Shown one piece after another: positions 20,857-32,895 of a DNA stretch of 58,533 nt. The stretch lies in contig JACGCK010000254.1 of assembly GCA_014925825.1 (NCBI GenBank), forward strand, positions 1 to 58,533. The letters run 5' to 3'. The stretch is from Pholiota molesta. Its lineage: Eukaryota; Basidiomycota; Agaricomycetes; Agaricales; Strophariaceae. The first letter of the stretch is position 1, and the number at the start of each line of letters is the position of its first letter. The notes beneath the pieces were generated by a model. The model made no database searches, was not told the DNA's origin, and saw nothing but the letters and a program-made list of their open reading frames with translations. The position numbers and the translations under genes are program-made.

Positions 20857-22490
20857 ATATTGTTTTCTTGCAATCGATCATATTATTTGAAAGGAGTCTA
20901 TTTGTTGTTATGAAGAAGGAGTTAGCGCCATGAGTGCCCTGATGACGATTAGTTCCCCCAGTGACAACAAAATTCGTACCTCCTCCGTTCCACAGGGACA
21001 AAATGTGGCCACATCACCTGACGTTGCGCCGCTGCCTACGCCGATGCCGCCGCCGCTGCCATCACCACCACCTTCATCACCGGCATCGCTGTAATCCCGA
21101 TGACCTCCAGGTCCAATGGCTGCTGAACAGGTTTCGTCATTTTTTGTTTGTTTTTGAATAGAATTCAGAACGAGCTGTTGTCATATTGGCGACTTTATCC
21201 AATTGGCCTTCGACTCTCAAGTCCAGATCTCGAAGCATACCTCAGAGCTCAATTTAAAATCAAATACCGAGTTGTCTGGATGTTCCAGGTAAATTAAAAT
21301 CACTCGGGTGTCGACTAAGACCAACGGTTCCCATCCTGGTGCGGTCCCCGTTGCTTTGCCACAGACCGCATCCCGCTGCCATATCCATTGCCGATGATCG
21401 GCCTTCTGAACCCCAATGTGGAGCCACTCGAAGACGCACCTGTGGACAGAGACATTGACTCACGTTCAAGATGGTTTCCCTCACATAGAAGAGGAGGGGT
21501 TCTAAATGGAGGCCAACTTGGACTCTGCATGTACAATGAGGCGTCCCAACCCGAAGGTCAATTGGAGTGAGATGTGCATATAGCGTAGAAAAGGGACCGC
21601 TAAGCCTTGTGATCTCCACCTCCCCTCACGTCCTCTTTGGCCTCTTCATGATACATTTTACCATGTATACCACGGTGGACCCACCCATGAGGACATGCAT
21701 GCCTTTGAAGATCCCCATCACGCCTTCGCCCCTTAACGACCCTCTCCTTTCCTCTATCTACTTCGAAATTCCCCAGACGTACTTTCGTGATTATGGATAC
21801 CGTCTCATGCACAGGTTTTCCCATGCCTATTACATGAGTCCTCCCATGCACTTGGAGAAACACATAATTCCCCTTGTTCCCGAAATCTCAACCGAAAAAT
21901 ACAAGTTTCACTTTCAGGACATGCCAAATACCGCGTCGGGCCGCTAATGCCATATAGGGCCGCTTCAGTAACATCGTATAACTGCACTTCCACAGAAACA
22001 GGGTAGACTGGCAGCATGAAATTTCCGCACCGCCCGGCAGAGAGTTGTCCATGAAGAGTTGTTTTCTCCCCATTTCACTTTATTACCGTGGTACCACTTC
22101 ACTCTCTCACCAAACCCGCCCCATCGGTCTCCACCTACCTCGTATAACACCTTTTAATAGGATACTTCCCATCATCGGTACATTTCCGATTTCAGCATGC
22201 ATTTACATAGTATATTATATGATTCTTTCTTTTTCCTTCTTCCTCATCCGCATGAATGGATCCTTGGGTTATGGATTTGTGGAATTAACTGCTGATTTCC
22301 ATTGTTCGTTGCCAATTGATCCTTCTTCTAAGACTGGTGGATTACCGATCACTTTATTTTTTCTCAGTTATGTAACTCAATCCAATTATAAAAAGTAAAC
22401 CCCGACTTATGTCGGTTTCCAAGATTTCCAAGTACAAAACCAAATCACAAGAAAGAAGGGCGCCTCCCTCAAGGGTTTTTATGTCTAACC
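20857..22490. other. gene-poor stretch
   Basis: 1.6 kb without a convincing gene. Open frames on both strands near 21260-21950 overlap each other and lack family features or good splice contexts. The words GGGCCGCTAATGCC and TAGGGCCGCTTC near 21940 match those near 8930. The last ~100 bp match the flank downstream of the first zinc-cluster copy (9.7-9.8 kb). Confidence 0.5.
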
Positions 22491-24214
22491 CTACTCCTCG
22501 TCCGCTGTGGAGTTCTCCTCTTCCGATTCCTCTGGATCCTCCTCAATCTTTACACCCTTTCCCTTGGGATCTCTATGGTCCACCTCCAACTCCTTGACTC
22601 GGATCCTAATTCCTTCGAACTCGCTCTCTATCCCCTTCAGACGGTCCATCTCTGCCCTCATGTGTTCGATCTCGTTCTCCAGATAAAAGACACGGCTCTC
22701 CAAGACACCCATTCTATGGTTAGAATGCCCTGCGATAGGCATGGACTCAACGAAAGAGGGGGCGTGGACGACGGGAAAGGGGGAGATGGGTTCTGTGGCT
22801 GCGGGAGGGAAGTCGGTAAGGATTTCTGCGGGGTGGAAGAGGGGCCGGGGGTACCAATGGGGTGGAGAACTCACCCTTCTTCCTCCTGTGCCGCCTCTGC
22901 TGTTTCCCTCCTCTCTGGCATGCCTTTTTACTGTCCCTACATGGGACACACGTCGACGTGTCCTTGAGGGTTTTCTGCACGAAACAGCTCGCTTCTAACC
23001 CATTATCTATGCATCGGTCACAGGCTCCCAGGGAGAAATGACGGGCACCAGAAGGGTGTGTGGAATCTTGGGTTTCCAAGGTTTTCAATACCAAGGAATA
23101 ATTCAAAGTGAAAGAAGAACGTACGGGAGGCTGATTGAAAACCTTCCTTGTTCTTCGTTGCAGGGGGTTCATCTGCTTTGGAGCTTTCGTAAGGTTCGGG
23201 GGTTTTCCTCTTAATGACTTATCGAAACGAGACCATGGAAAACAAAAAAAATGTAACTTCGGGAAAAAACTCATGACGTCGACGCTTCTTGTCTTTGGGG
23301 TGCTCATCCTCCCCCTGGTGGTCATCTTCATCTTCTTCATCGCCTTTCGCTTGTGATGGTTTGGTGAGGGGGATAGGAGAAAGTTCTGCTTGATCTTCTT
23401 TGTGGTCAGGATCGACTTCCGAAGGTGTTTAGAACTCACTACGGGCTTTCTTCCCCTTTCCCTTGTCTTCTTCCCTCTTGCGCTTCAATTTCTGTTGCGT
23501 CCTGGGTAAGTGGTGCTGGTTCTCCTGTTCCCCTTCACTTACTTTTGGAGATGGAGATGGCGACAGATCCTGTTTTTTATGATTGCCTTTCTCCTTGTTG
23601 GAACCCGCGATTTCCTTCTTTTTCTCCCGCTCTGCCACCTTGTCCCGCTCTGCCTCTCTGGCCCGCTCTGCCGCCTTGGCCCGCTTTCCCTCCTCCACTT
23701 GTTTGGCCTCCTCCCTGGCCTGCTTCGATTCCTTCTCTCGCCTGTCCTTCTTCGCCTCTCCGGCACACGCCATGATTCTCTCTATCGCCTCCTTCTGCCT
23801 CTGGGCCTCTTCTTCATCCTCCTCCTCATCCTCTTGGACAATGTCGTCTTCATCCTCCTCATCCTCCTCTTCCACAACATCGTCTTCCTCCTCGTCTTCC
23901 TCCTCGCTCGCCTCCTCGCCATTGTCATTTCCCTTCATATCATTCTCCTCCTCCGTCTCGTCATCCTTCCCCTCTTTCGGGTCCCCACCCTGGTCCCCCT
24001 CACCCTCTTTCTCGGCATCCTCATCGGCCTGCAGCTGATTTTCCGGCCCCCCACCCTCTGCCACCGGCTGAACACCGTCTCCCATTCCATCCTCCGTTTC
24101 CTGAGACTGACAATCCAGGGGCTTCCCATCGTCCTTGTCCTCCAAGCCCCCCGATGGGACATCGCCCTCAGCTGCCTCCGCGGTCCCAGTGGTTGCGGGA
24201 CTTGCAGTTGACAT
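22491..24214 (-). CDS. acidic protein with six-cysteine zinc-cluster motif, copy 2
   Basis: Exons 23440..24214, 23278..23397, 23125..23217, 22875..23066 and 22491..22825 give 504 aa in frame. Paralogue of the gene at 9.8-11.5 kb with the same order of parts: Ala/Thr start, long Glu/Asp region, charged Lys/Glu helix, the C-x2-C-x8-C-x11-C-x2-C-x6-C motif (CDRC...CVPCRDSKKAC), then a coiled coil ending STADEE. It has one more intron than copy 1 (22826-22874), placed just after the cysteine motif where copy 1 reads through. Both copies keep intact frames despite clear divergence, which argues that both are functional. Role inferred only as nuclear DNA/chromatin association. Confidence 0.68.
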
Positions 24215-24407
24215 GATACCACTTCTCCGACGTGTATTCGCGCTGCGCCGACCACAGCCGATATTGACACTGGGCCCAAGTTCTTGACGGGGTAGGCGCT
24301 TGTTTGCTATCTTGCCGCCCCAGCATTTTCCAAACTCACAGATACATTTCGCTGGGAAAATAAAGTTAGAACATCATATTTGACTACTCTGGAAGGATGG
24401 ACACCTA
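24215..24407. other. short intergenic region
   Basis: 5' flank of zinc-cluster copy 2; no gene seen. Confidence 0.4.
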
Positions 24408-24535
24408 CCTCATCCACTTCGAATCACCCATCGCCTCCAAAGCACTTACGATGACATCCTCCCATTTACTTATTGTGCTCATTGACCGCACCCGAAAACA
24501 GATCGCACTCTTCAATGAACGTAAAAGCAATGAAA
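24408..24535 (-). pseudogene. broken copy of the BAH-PHD last exon
   Basis: On the minus strand, SALEAMGD-x-x-WMR and EEC-x-LF match the end of the BAH-PHD gene at 15.2 kb (RALEAMGDWEWMR, EECHLF). A TAA stop and a frame change interrupt it, and the closing CPWC is lost to a TAG. It lies directly upstream of zinc-cluster copy 2, whereas in the 10-16 kb run two JmjC-like genes separate the same pair. It marks a duplicated and rearranged segment. Confidence 0.6.
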
Positions 24536-24851
24536 ATCACTCGGAACCATGAACTCCACCCTAACATCAACCTGTTATAATATGAATTATGCCACCGAAG
24601 GTTTTATGAAAAAAATATATGTGCATAAAATAACCTAGACGGATGCTCACCTCAGTCAACGACGCAAAATCGACTAAGGGAGCCCGTGTGTCGCGTCCGC
24701 GTATAGGAGAGAAAAGAATAAAATTAACAATGTCTATATAGACTTGCCTGTGTGGTGCATCCCATGCCTTTTATACTCAACTCTCCGGCCCTTCGTCTAA
24801 CATTATATGAGTGCATCATAGTGGTATATTTATAAAATTAAAAACAGAAAA

Positions 24852-26718
24852 TTATTTCTTTATCGCGAACTCGTAAGCCATGAAATGGAGAAGCTGAGAC
24901 AATTCCTGCACGATCAGTATCTCATTAATTCCACTTGTTGCTCCCCAAGTCCCAGTCCAGTGGCCGCGCATAACTTCGTTGACAACGTATTGGAATTCGT
25001 TATTTTCCCGGAGTAGGACAGTAACATCGACACGAGCGAAGATACGAAGGCCCGAGTGGCGCTTGGTGACAAGCTCTTCAGCACAGATGAATTTGGAAAG
25101 TGTTCTGAGGATGAATGTTTCCACCATGTGGTCAGCTGACGCAGCGTAGACGCTGCTATTGATACGGGTTCCATCCAATGGTGATACTCCTGGCTCCTGG
25201 AATGACCCTGAAATTGTTTTCCTAATTTATGAATTAGAGACGTCGGGTAATAGGAAGAAACAGATACCTTAGCCAATTGAGGGGTGTTATTACATGAGGG
25301 GCGTCGAGATCAAGGTATGTGCCATCGCCATCGATAGGTGTGGTGATGACCTTTCGCAAAATCATCCCGTTGACAAGGAACATGCGCAGTTCTCCAACGT
25401 GCACCAAAGGCGGTATATATGACTGAAGAAACCATCTGGGGGAAAGGCTCGTCAGCGTATGTTCTTCCATTTTCCCAAGCTTTTTATCCAGTTTCTTTCG
25501 CTGTGCCAGATTGTCCTTGTAAGCAGCTAGATGTTCCTCGTCCGAATGGCGCGAGATAACATGGTCGGTGCTGCTACTCCATTCCCGTTTGAGAACAGCG
25601 TTAATCTTACAATCTATAATATCTTTTGCGACCTTCGGCACAGGGTCAGCGACCGCACAGATAGGATATATCTGATTTTCGCTCAGAGCCACAGCCTGAG
25701 CTAATGCATTGATATGCAGCTTGGACCCAGCTTGGAAGAGATCTTCGGGATCGGGCCAGAGGAGTGTCTGTTTCCGGAGTTCCAAAAGGCCATCCCAGTG
25801 ATCAAGCATTTCTGACGGTTCGATGTCGAAATAATATTTTGCATGGCCACTATCAAACAAATTAGTCGCTCCTGACATACATGGATGAGAGTAATAAAAA
25901 GAAATACAAGTAATCGTCGCTGAAATCCACACCGCCTATGACAATGTGGGCGTTTGTCAACAGGTGCCAATCTTGATTATTCCGGTGGATGATAGCGGTG
26001 TGATAGTTTTTGAAATGCATGAATCTAACATCGAAGCCATGTCCCGCTCTTTTTGACTCAAGCGCGAGGTGAACCTTAGCGAACATCAACTCGGTCTTCC
26101 GATTGAGACGGGATGGGTACTCACAAATGTAGATGTCAGCACTTTGCATTCACCGTTTCCCAACATTTCAATCAATTTTACGCACTTAGGATGCACCTCG
26201 TAAACTATTTGATAATCTTTCAATTCAATGACCATATAATTGGAATAAGCATCGGGTTCTCCAATGAGTTCGACCGAGTGGAGGTCTGAAAGGATACAAA
26301 CCATCCGTATCTTTCTTGCTGTAGCAGGGTCTTGGAAGTAGGTTTCGGTCTTATAGTTCACATCCGTGAGGCGAGGGTACGGAGCTTCAAAGGTATAGCG
26401 AGGGTGGTACTTGTTCAGAAGGTCACCGAGAGCGTTTGGGGAAAGAGGGCCCGTAGGTTGTGGGTATACGAACCAGGGGATATCCGGGCTTGGCAAGACT
26501 GTTGGGTCGTCCAACCAATTAAACGGGCCTTTTTTCCTGTCCAAGGGTGCTTCCCCGGTGTGGATCTTCCCCCAGCATTGCTGATATTGATTCGTTATAT
26601 CGAACGCGCGTTTGTTTTCGGGTTGCGTAGCTTCAAAAAGAGCACCGGCAAACTTAACCCAATCAGCTGGGGTGAGGCTACGATATCCCGGTCCCTCACA
26701 GCAGCTATTGGGTGGCAT
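24852..26718 (-). CDS. hypothetical protein with ATP-grasp-like C-terminus, 569 aa (4 exons)
   Basis: Exons 26125..26718, 25933..26074, 25268..25871 and 24852..25221 join in frame. The N-terminal part (residues 1-200) starts MPPNSCCEGPGYRSL and is unassigned. The middle holds long charged helices. The last ~170 residues contain GELRMFLVNGMILRK and, later, RVDVTVLL followed by YVVNEVMRG. An R-x-D-(8-15)-x-NE pattern at the end of a beta-rich region is the shape of the metal- and ATP-binding site of ATP-grasp ligases and related kinases. That fold call is my inference from the motif only. No partner gene suggests a substrate. Complete and intact in frame. Confidence 0.6.
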
Positions 26719-27194
26719 GCAAGTATGGAATGCTCTTTCACGTTGCAGACCATTGCCTTCACTAGACGAAGATCACTTCATCCATAATTGATTGATAGTG
26801 GAAGAGACGTACTTGAGAAATATGTATATGTGTCTCATAGACAAGGGGACGCGTGATTCAACTCCATATTCTCTGTGACAGTTGTGCAGGCAGATCTTGC
26901 GATTTGCAATAGAGGGTGGAACCATAAGTGCGACTGCGATGAAGGAGGAGGGAGTGATCAGGATGGGAGATTATCGATGTGCATGCATCCGCCTATTTTT
27001 AGCTTCGGACTTTGAAACTTGCATTGACATTCCAGAGCGCGTCGTTACGTATTTTGGCCACCTAGTATGCCCCGTACCATGTCGCGCAGGAGTTGTGAGC
27101 TTTCTAACCCCCTAAACCTTTCTGTTCTTACTGTACACATAGGCAACGACTCGGGTAGAAGCAAAAAAGCACGAGAGGAGGAAAGGTTCATGCG
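26719..27194. other. intergenic between divergent genes
   Basis: 5' regions of the ATP-grasp-like gene (minus) and of the small gene at 27195 (plus). The short open frame at 26882-27115 has no support; a short upstream frame (MSRRS at about 27079) could be leader sequence. Confidence 0.4.
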
Positions 27195-27880
27195 ATGAAG
27201 AGAGCTGGTGAGTAATGTTCGCCGCGCGTCGCGTGTTTCTACGTTTCTACACATCGCGTGTTGTTTCTACGCATTCGGTGCTTCTACCTAATGCTCTTAA
27301 TTGTAGATCACGACGAGCCCCCGCCCAAGCGCCCACGTTTACATCGACGCGCTCACCATCCCAACACATCCGTATATCAGAGTGTAGCGTTGGATGAGAA
27401 CGTGGTGGAGGTAGAGGAGCAGGCTTGCGCAAAGGCGAAGGAGAAAAAGAAGGAGGAGCAAGGTGGCTGGACGACAGAAACCGAAATTCCTAAAGATGCG
27501 AAAACCCACGATCCAAGTGGAATCATCTTTTCGTCGTCCGAGTCGCTTGACTGGCTGACTCGTCAATGTGAGTGACTGTTGACACTATTCATCGATATTT
27601 ATACGTTTATGATATGAACGATTCTTTCAGATAAGAACAAATGGGTGGACTTTTTCCCCTTTCTTTCAGAGATGCCGACCAACTGGCCAAGTCCTCCCAT
27701 TAGCTTGGAGAAACCTGAGGGCGAAGAGCAATTCAAGGTTGACCTTAATGCGTTCACACCTCTCTGTATGTTTTTTCTTTTTTTTGTCACCCTTTTCAAC
27801 ATCAAATTTTAGATTGGGCATCGCCAGAGTATATCGGTCGGCGGAATAAAAACGGATATCTTGAAGACAATAGTAATTAA
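27195..27880 (+). CDS. hypothetical small protein, 158 aa (4 exons)
   Basis: Exons 27195..27207, 27307..27567, 27631..27765 and 27813..27880 join in frame. The first exon is only 13 nt (MKRA plus one base). The protein begins with a basic Pro/Arg cluster (PPPKRPRLHRRAHH) that looks like a nuclear localisation signal. A Lys/Glu-rich stretch follows, then an ordered segment with aromatic residues (LDWLTRQYKNKWVDFFPFLSEMP, split here by an intron), and it ends GYLEDNSN. No family recognised. It lies just before the satellite array. Confidence 0.55.
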
Positions 27881-28085
27881 TGTTGTCGTTGCTTGCACTG
27901 TATCATATTTTGCTGTAGTATAGTCAATCTTGTCATTGTACTCTAGACTTTTGCCATAATTGGAATTAACATGGGATCTACACACACATATTTTTCATCA
28001 GGTTCCTCGTTTATATCAGGCGTCCACGTTAGCTCAGTACTTGACTCTCCGCATGAGCGGATCGCACTTGTATCTTGTTACTTGC

Positions 28086-29203
28086 CACATAGGTTCCTTG
28101 TTACTTCGTTGAGTCAATTCAAAATCATTACCTCGTTGGGTTTAAAATGTGCCCTTGTTACCTCATTGGGTCGTTTCAAAGGGCTTACGTCGTTAACTGG
28201 TTGGGTCAATTCAAAAGTGTTACCTGACTCGTTGTATCATTTCAAAATGCTCCTTACCTGCCCTCGTTACCTCGTTGGGTCGTTTCAAAAGGCTTACGTC
28301 GTTAACTCGTTGCGTCAATTCAAAAGCGTTCAGTCGTTTTAAATGCCCATTACCTGCCCTCGTTACCTCGTTGGGTTGTTTCAAAAGGCTTACGTCGTTA
28401 AATCGTTGGGTGAATTCAAAAGCGTTCTGTCGTTTCAAATGCCCATTACCTGCCCTCGTTACCTCGTTGGGTCAATTCAAAAGCGTTCCCTGACTCGCTG
28501 GATCATTTTAACTTGCCCATTACCTTCCCTCGTTACCTCGTTGGGTCGTTTCAAAAGGCTTACGTCGTTAACTCGTTGCGTCAATTCAAAAGCGTTCAGT
28601 CGTTTTAAATGCCCATTACCTGCCCTCGTTACCTCGTTGGGTCGTTTCAAAAGGCTTACGTCGTTAACTCGTTGCGTCAATTCAAAAGCGTTCAGTCGTT
28701 TTAAATGCCCATTACCTGCCCTCGTTACCTCGTTGGGTCGTTTCAAAAGGCTTACGTCGTTAAATCGTTGGGTGAATTCAAAAGCGTTCTGTCGTTTCAA
28801 ATGCCCATTACCTGCCCTCGTTACCTCGTTGGGTCAATTCAAAAGCGTTCCCTGACTCGCTGGATCATTTTAACTTGCCCATTACCTTCCCTCGTTACCT
28901 CGTAGGGTAAATGCAAAATCATTGGGTCGTTTGAAATTCCCATTACCTGCCCTCGTTACCTCGTTGGGTCGTTTCAAAAGGCTTACGTCGTTAAATCGTT
29001 GCGTCAGTTCAAAAGCGTTCAGTCGTTTTAAATGCCCATTACCTGCCCTCGTTACCTCGTTGGGTCGTTTCAAAAGGCTTACGTCGTTAACTCGTTGCGT
29101 CAATTCAAAAGCGTTCAGTCGTTTTAAATGCCCATTACCTGCCCTCGTTACCTCGTTGGGTCGTTTCAAAAGGCTTACGTCGTTAAATCGTTGGGTGAAT
29201 TCA
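28086..29203. repeat. 96-bp satellite array, left part
   Basis: Tandem units beginning CGTTACCTCGTTGGGTCG recur at 28265, 28361, 28457, 28531, 28627, 28723, 28819, 28893, 28954, 29050 and 29146. Spacing is mostly 96 bp, with 74- and 61-bp variants. A 362-bp higher-order block (96+74+96+96) is visible from 28361. Each unit is itself built of about three related ~32-bp pieces around TCGTTGGGTCRWTTCAAAAG. Because 96 is a multiple of three and the unit lacks stops in some frames, long repetitive open frames appear on both strands; I do not call them genes. Confidence 0.9.
29197..29203. repeat. target-site duplication, left copy
   Basis: GAATTCA ends the left satellite part and is repeated at 32896-32902. 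Removing the element and one copy restores a perfect satellite unit. Confidence 0.85.
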
Positions 29204-32200
29204 CACCAGTGTCTGCTAGTCTCATGCATGAAACATATGGCAGTTCCCCGGATAAAAATATTGCATCCAGAGTGCTAACTGCCCACCTCACCTAGCTGAC
29301 TTTGAAAAATTTCCGCCCTAAGCCAGTGGTCTATGATGGTCAGTAGATGTGCTCCTGCTGCTCACTGTGCGCCGGTGCTCGACACCATGATCAACGGTGT
29401 TGAGCAGTGCTCGGCACTGTTTTCAGGGTCGTCCCAAAAAGGAATCCATCAAACTTTTTCCAAAAAGAAGAATGACAAATTTGTAAGCTTTTTTCCCCAT
29501 CATTTGTCAGCACCTCAGCATCTATCATTAGATTTGACCCATTTTGGGACTTTCTGCTCATTGGCCCATCAAATATGCCATCAAGGACCAAACACATGAC
29601 CTGGTACCTAACCACATGACCACACATGACTGCAAATGAGGGACCCTTCCAGGGGTGGGAAATACCTAAAATAGCATTTTCCCAATATTGTTGGAAATGC
29701 ACCTGGGTAGCTGGTGCACCCTATATGGGACCCACTGGGACCATATTATACCGAAAAATGCGGAATTAAATTCTAAATCCACCTGTGAAAGATTCATATG
29801 GATAGGTTTATTGGTTCAGGCCCTAGAAGCGAATTACTATTTGGGAGAAATAAGTGCACACATTGATGGCTGCTTTCCTCCGCAACCGCTGGGTCGTTTT
29901 CTATAATCAAGGCAGCTGTCTATAGGTATTGAAAGCGCGCTTCGAACGCGTCCTTGATCATAATTTTCCGTCCGTTCTTCGCTCCGTAAAACGCTCCGGA
30001 TATATTTACGCTCGCACCGCATTAGCGCCGGCTACGCTTCCACTATTCGCGCGCATATTATATAATAAAATAGGGTAATAAAACACCTTTCTAACGGTAC
30101 CATACTCGTGCCGATTGAACAACTCTCCGAGGCCCTATAATGGAAATGGTCGTTTGTGAATAGAATATTAACCGCGGATCGCGCCGCAACGCGCGTAGGC
30201 TCGTTGGATTCTCCTAAATTTACCGGATTTAATGACACCCTCATTATAGGGATCAGAGGCCGGGAAGGCACTGAACTGGACATGGGGATGGGCTGGATAT
30301 TGCTCTGCTGGCCGGAAGATGCTATTTTTAGCGCTGCCGAGCACGGCCTCACCCAATCCGGGCATGAAATGGTGGCACTCTCCCCCTCCCCCTCATATTG
30401 GAAATTCATTTCCTCCCTCAATTCCTATCCAATTGCTTCGTTCTTTCTTTTAATATTTAATATAAATATGGTACTATGGGTCTATACTATCTGTACAGCA
30501 CTATAATACATGCAGCATCTGTTAATTCGATATCTCTGTATTTTGGACACTGCATTTGGGGTTTTCACTGTATTTATGATGCTTATTGGCACATATAGAG
30601 CGGTGAAAAGCTAGAGGTAAGTACCTACTACACTTCCTGGTAGTTTAGAGGCTACCTGGATACTGTCCTATAGCTCCATACCCATAAATAGAGACATTAC
30701 TGGATATCCTCTTTGATAAATCCATATCTCAACCAATACTGTAGCTATAAACAAGTTAAAGCATGCATTAAAATATTAGACATGTCTTCTTTACTTCTGT
30801 TACTCAAGAATTCTCTTCTCAGAGCATTTCATTGGTCATATGACAAGAATGGTTAAATATAGCAGAAATAGAGGTATTTGGCCTATAGCAATTCACATAA
30901 GCACTCTAAAATTCAATGGAGGTAGCATGTTATAGGTCTCATTAATACCTTCAATTCAAGATAGGCCGGAAGGAAATAGAGTAAGTGTGTGGAAATATAT
31001 GGTGGAATTAGTACTCAAAACATCGGACTAGGTCAAGGCTATCTATGTTACTTATCATAGACATGTTTAAATCATGTTTCAGTAGAATGTTTCCACCATA
31101 TCTTTCCACTCACTCACTCTAATTCTTTCCGGCCTATCTGAAATCGTAGATATTGATGAGAGCTATAATATCCCAGCTCTACAGAATTTTAGAATGGTTA
31201 TCTGAATTGCTATAGGCAGAATACCTCTATTTCTGCTATATTTAACCATTCTTGTCATATACCAATGAAATGCATTGAGAAGAGAATTGTTGAGTGGCAG
31301 AACGAAAGAAGACATGTCTAATACTCTAATGGATGCTTGAACTTGGTTATAGCTACAGTATTGGCTGAGATATGGATTTATCAAGGAGTATATACAGTGA
31401 TGTCTCTCTTCATGGGTGTGGAGCTATAGGACAGTATCCAGGTAACTTTTAAACTACCAGGAATTGTAGTAGGTACTTACCTCTAGCTTTTCACCGCTCT
31501 ATATGTGCCAATAAGCATCATAAATACAGTGAAAACCCCAAATGCAGTGTCCAAAATACAGAGATATCGAATTAACAGATGCTGCATGTATTATAGTGCT
31601 GTACAGATAGTATAGACCCATAGTACCATATTTATATTAAATATTAAAAGAAAGAACGAAGCAATTGGATAGGAATTGAGGGAGGAAATGAATTTCCAAT
31701 ATGAGGGGGAGGGGGAGAGTGCCACCATTTCATGCCCGGATTGGGTGAGGCCGTGCTCGGCAGCGCTAAAAATAGCATCTTCCGGCCAGCAGAGCAATAT
31801 CCAGCCCATCCCCATGTCCAGTTCAGTGCCTTCCCGGCCTCTGATCCCTGTAATGAGGGTGTCATTAAATCCGGTAAATTTAGGAGAATCCAACGAGCCT
31901 ACGCGCGTTGCGGCGCGATCCGCGGTTAATATTCTATTCACAAACGACCATTTCCATTATAGGGCCTCGGAGAGTTGTTCAATCGGCACGAGTATGGTAC
32001 CGTTAGAAAGGTGTTTTATTAACCTATTTTATTATATAATATGCGCGCGAATAGTGGAAGCGTAGCCGGCGCTAATGCGGTGCGAGCGTAAATATATCCG
32101 GAGCGTTTTACGGAGCGAAGAACGGACGGAAAATTATGATCAAGGACGCGTTCGAAGCGCGCTTTCAATACCTATAGACAGCTGCCTTGATTATAGAAAA

Positions 32201-32895
32201 CGACCCAGCGGTTGCGGAGGAAAGCAGCCATCAATGTGTGCGCTTATTTCTCCCAAATAGTAATTCGCTTCTAGGGCCTGAACCAATAAACCTATCCATA
32301 TGAATCTTCCACAGGTGGATTTAGAATTTAATTCCGCATTTTTCGGTATAATATAGTCCCAGTAGGTCCCATATAGGGTACACCAGCTACCCAGGTGCAT
32401 TTCCAATAATATTGGGAAAATGCTATTTTAGGTATTTCCCACCCCTGGGAGGGTCCCTGCCTCATTTGCAGTCATGTGTGGTCATGTGGTTAGGTACCAG
32501 GTCATGTGTTTGGTCCTTGATGGCATATTTGATAGGCCAATGAGCAGAAAGTCCCAAAATGGGTCAAATCTAATGATAGATGCTGAGGTGCTGACAAATG
32601 ATGGGGAAAAAAGCTTACAAATTTGTCATTCTTCTTTTGGAAAAAGTTTGATGGATTCCTTTTTGGGACGACCCTGAAAACAGTGCCGAGCACTGCTCGA
32701 CACCGTTGATCATGGTGTCGAGCACCGGAGCACAGTGAGCAGCAGGAGCATGTCTACTGACCATCATAGACCACTGGCTTAGGGCGGAAATTTTTCAAAG
32801 TCAGCTAGGTGAGGTGGGCAGTTAGCACTCTGGATGCAATATTTTTATCCGGGGAATTGCCACATCTTCATGTAGAATATTAACAGACAAGGCTG
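29204..32895. mobile_element. 3.7-kb inverted-repeat (fold-back) element inserted in the satellite
   Basis: Two arms of about 1.8 kb are inverted copies. They meet at a ~70-bp loop near 31020-31090. The ends are CACCAGTGTCTG (left) and the complement of CAGCCTTGTCTG (right), with a 7-bp GAATTCA duplication. By eye the arms are about 95% alike near the outside, nearly identical in the middle (30156-30506 against 31591-31941 encode the same 116-aa frame with one change), and about 87% near the loop. No transposase motif is visible; the mirrored frames (116 and 129 aa) show no known domain and overlap on opposite strands. TIRs starting with CA and a 7-8 bp duplication suggest an hAT-like origin, but this is uncertain. 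Confidence 0.85.

Noticed and set aside
23510..24211. Leu/Ile-rich plus-strand frame of 233 codons
   Set aside because: Antisense shadow of the acidic region of zinc-cluster copy 2.
28343..29278. Long repetitive open frames (32-residue repeats) on both strands, looking like a repeat protein
   Set aside because: They follow from a 96-bp stop-free satellite unit; both strands are open and there is no start context, intron pattern or non-repeat domain.
30032..30506. Overlapping 116- and 129-codon frames inside the palindrome arms
   Set aside because: They lie antisense to each other, are mirrored in both arms and match no family I know; kept as part of the mobile element only.
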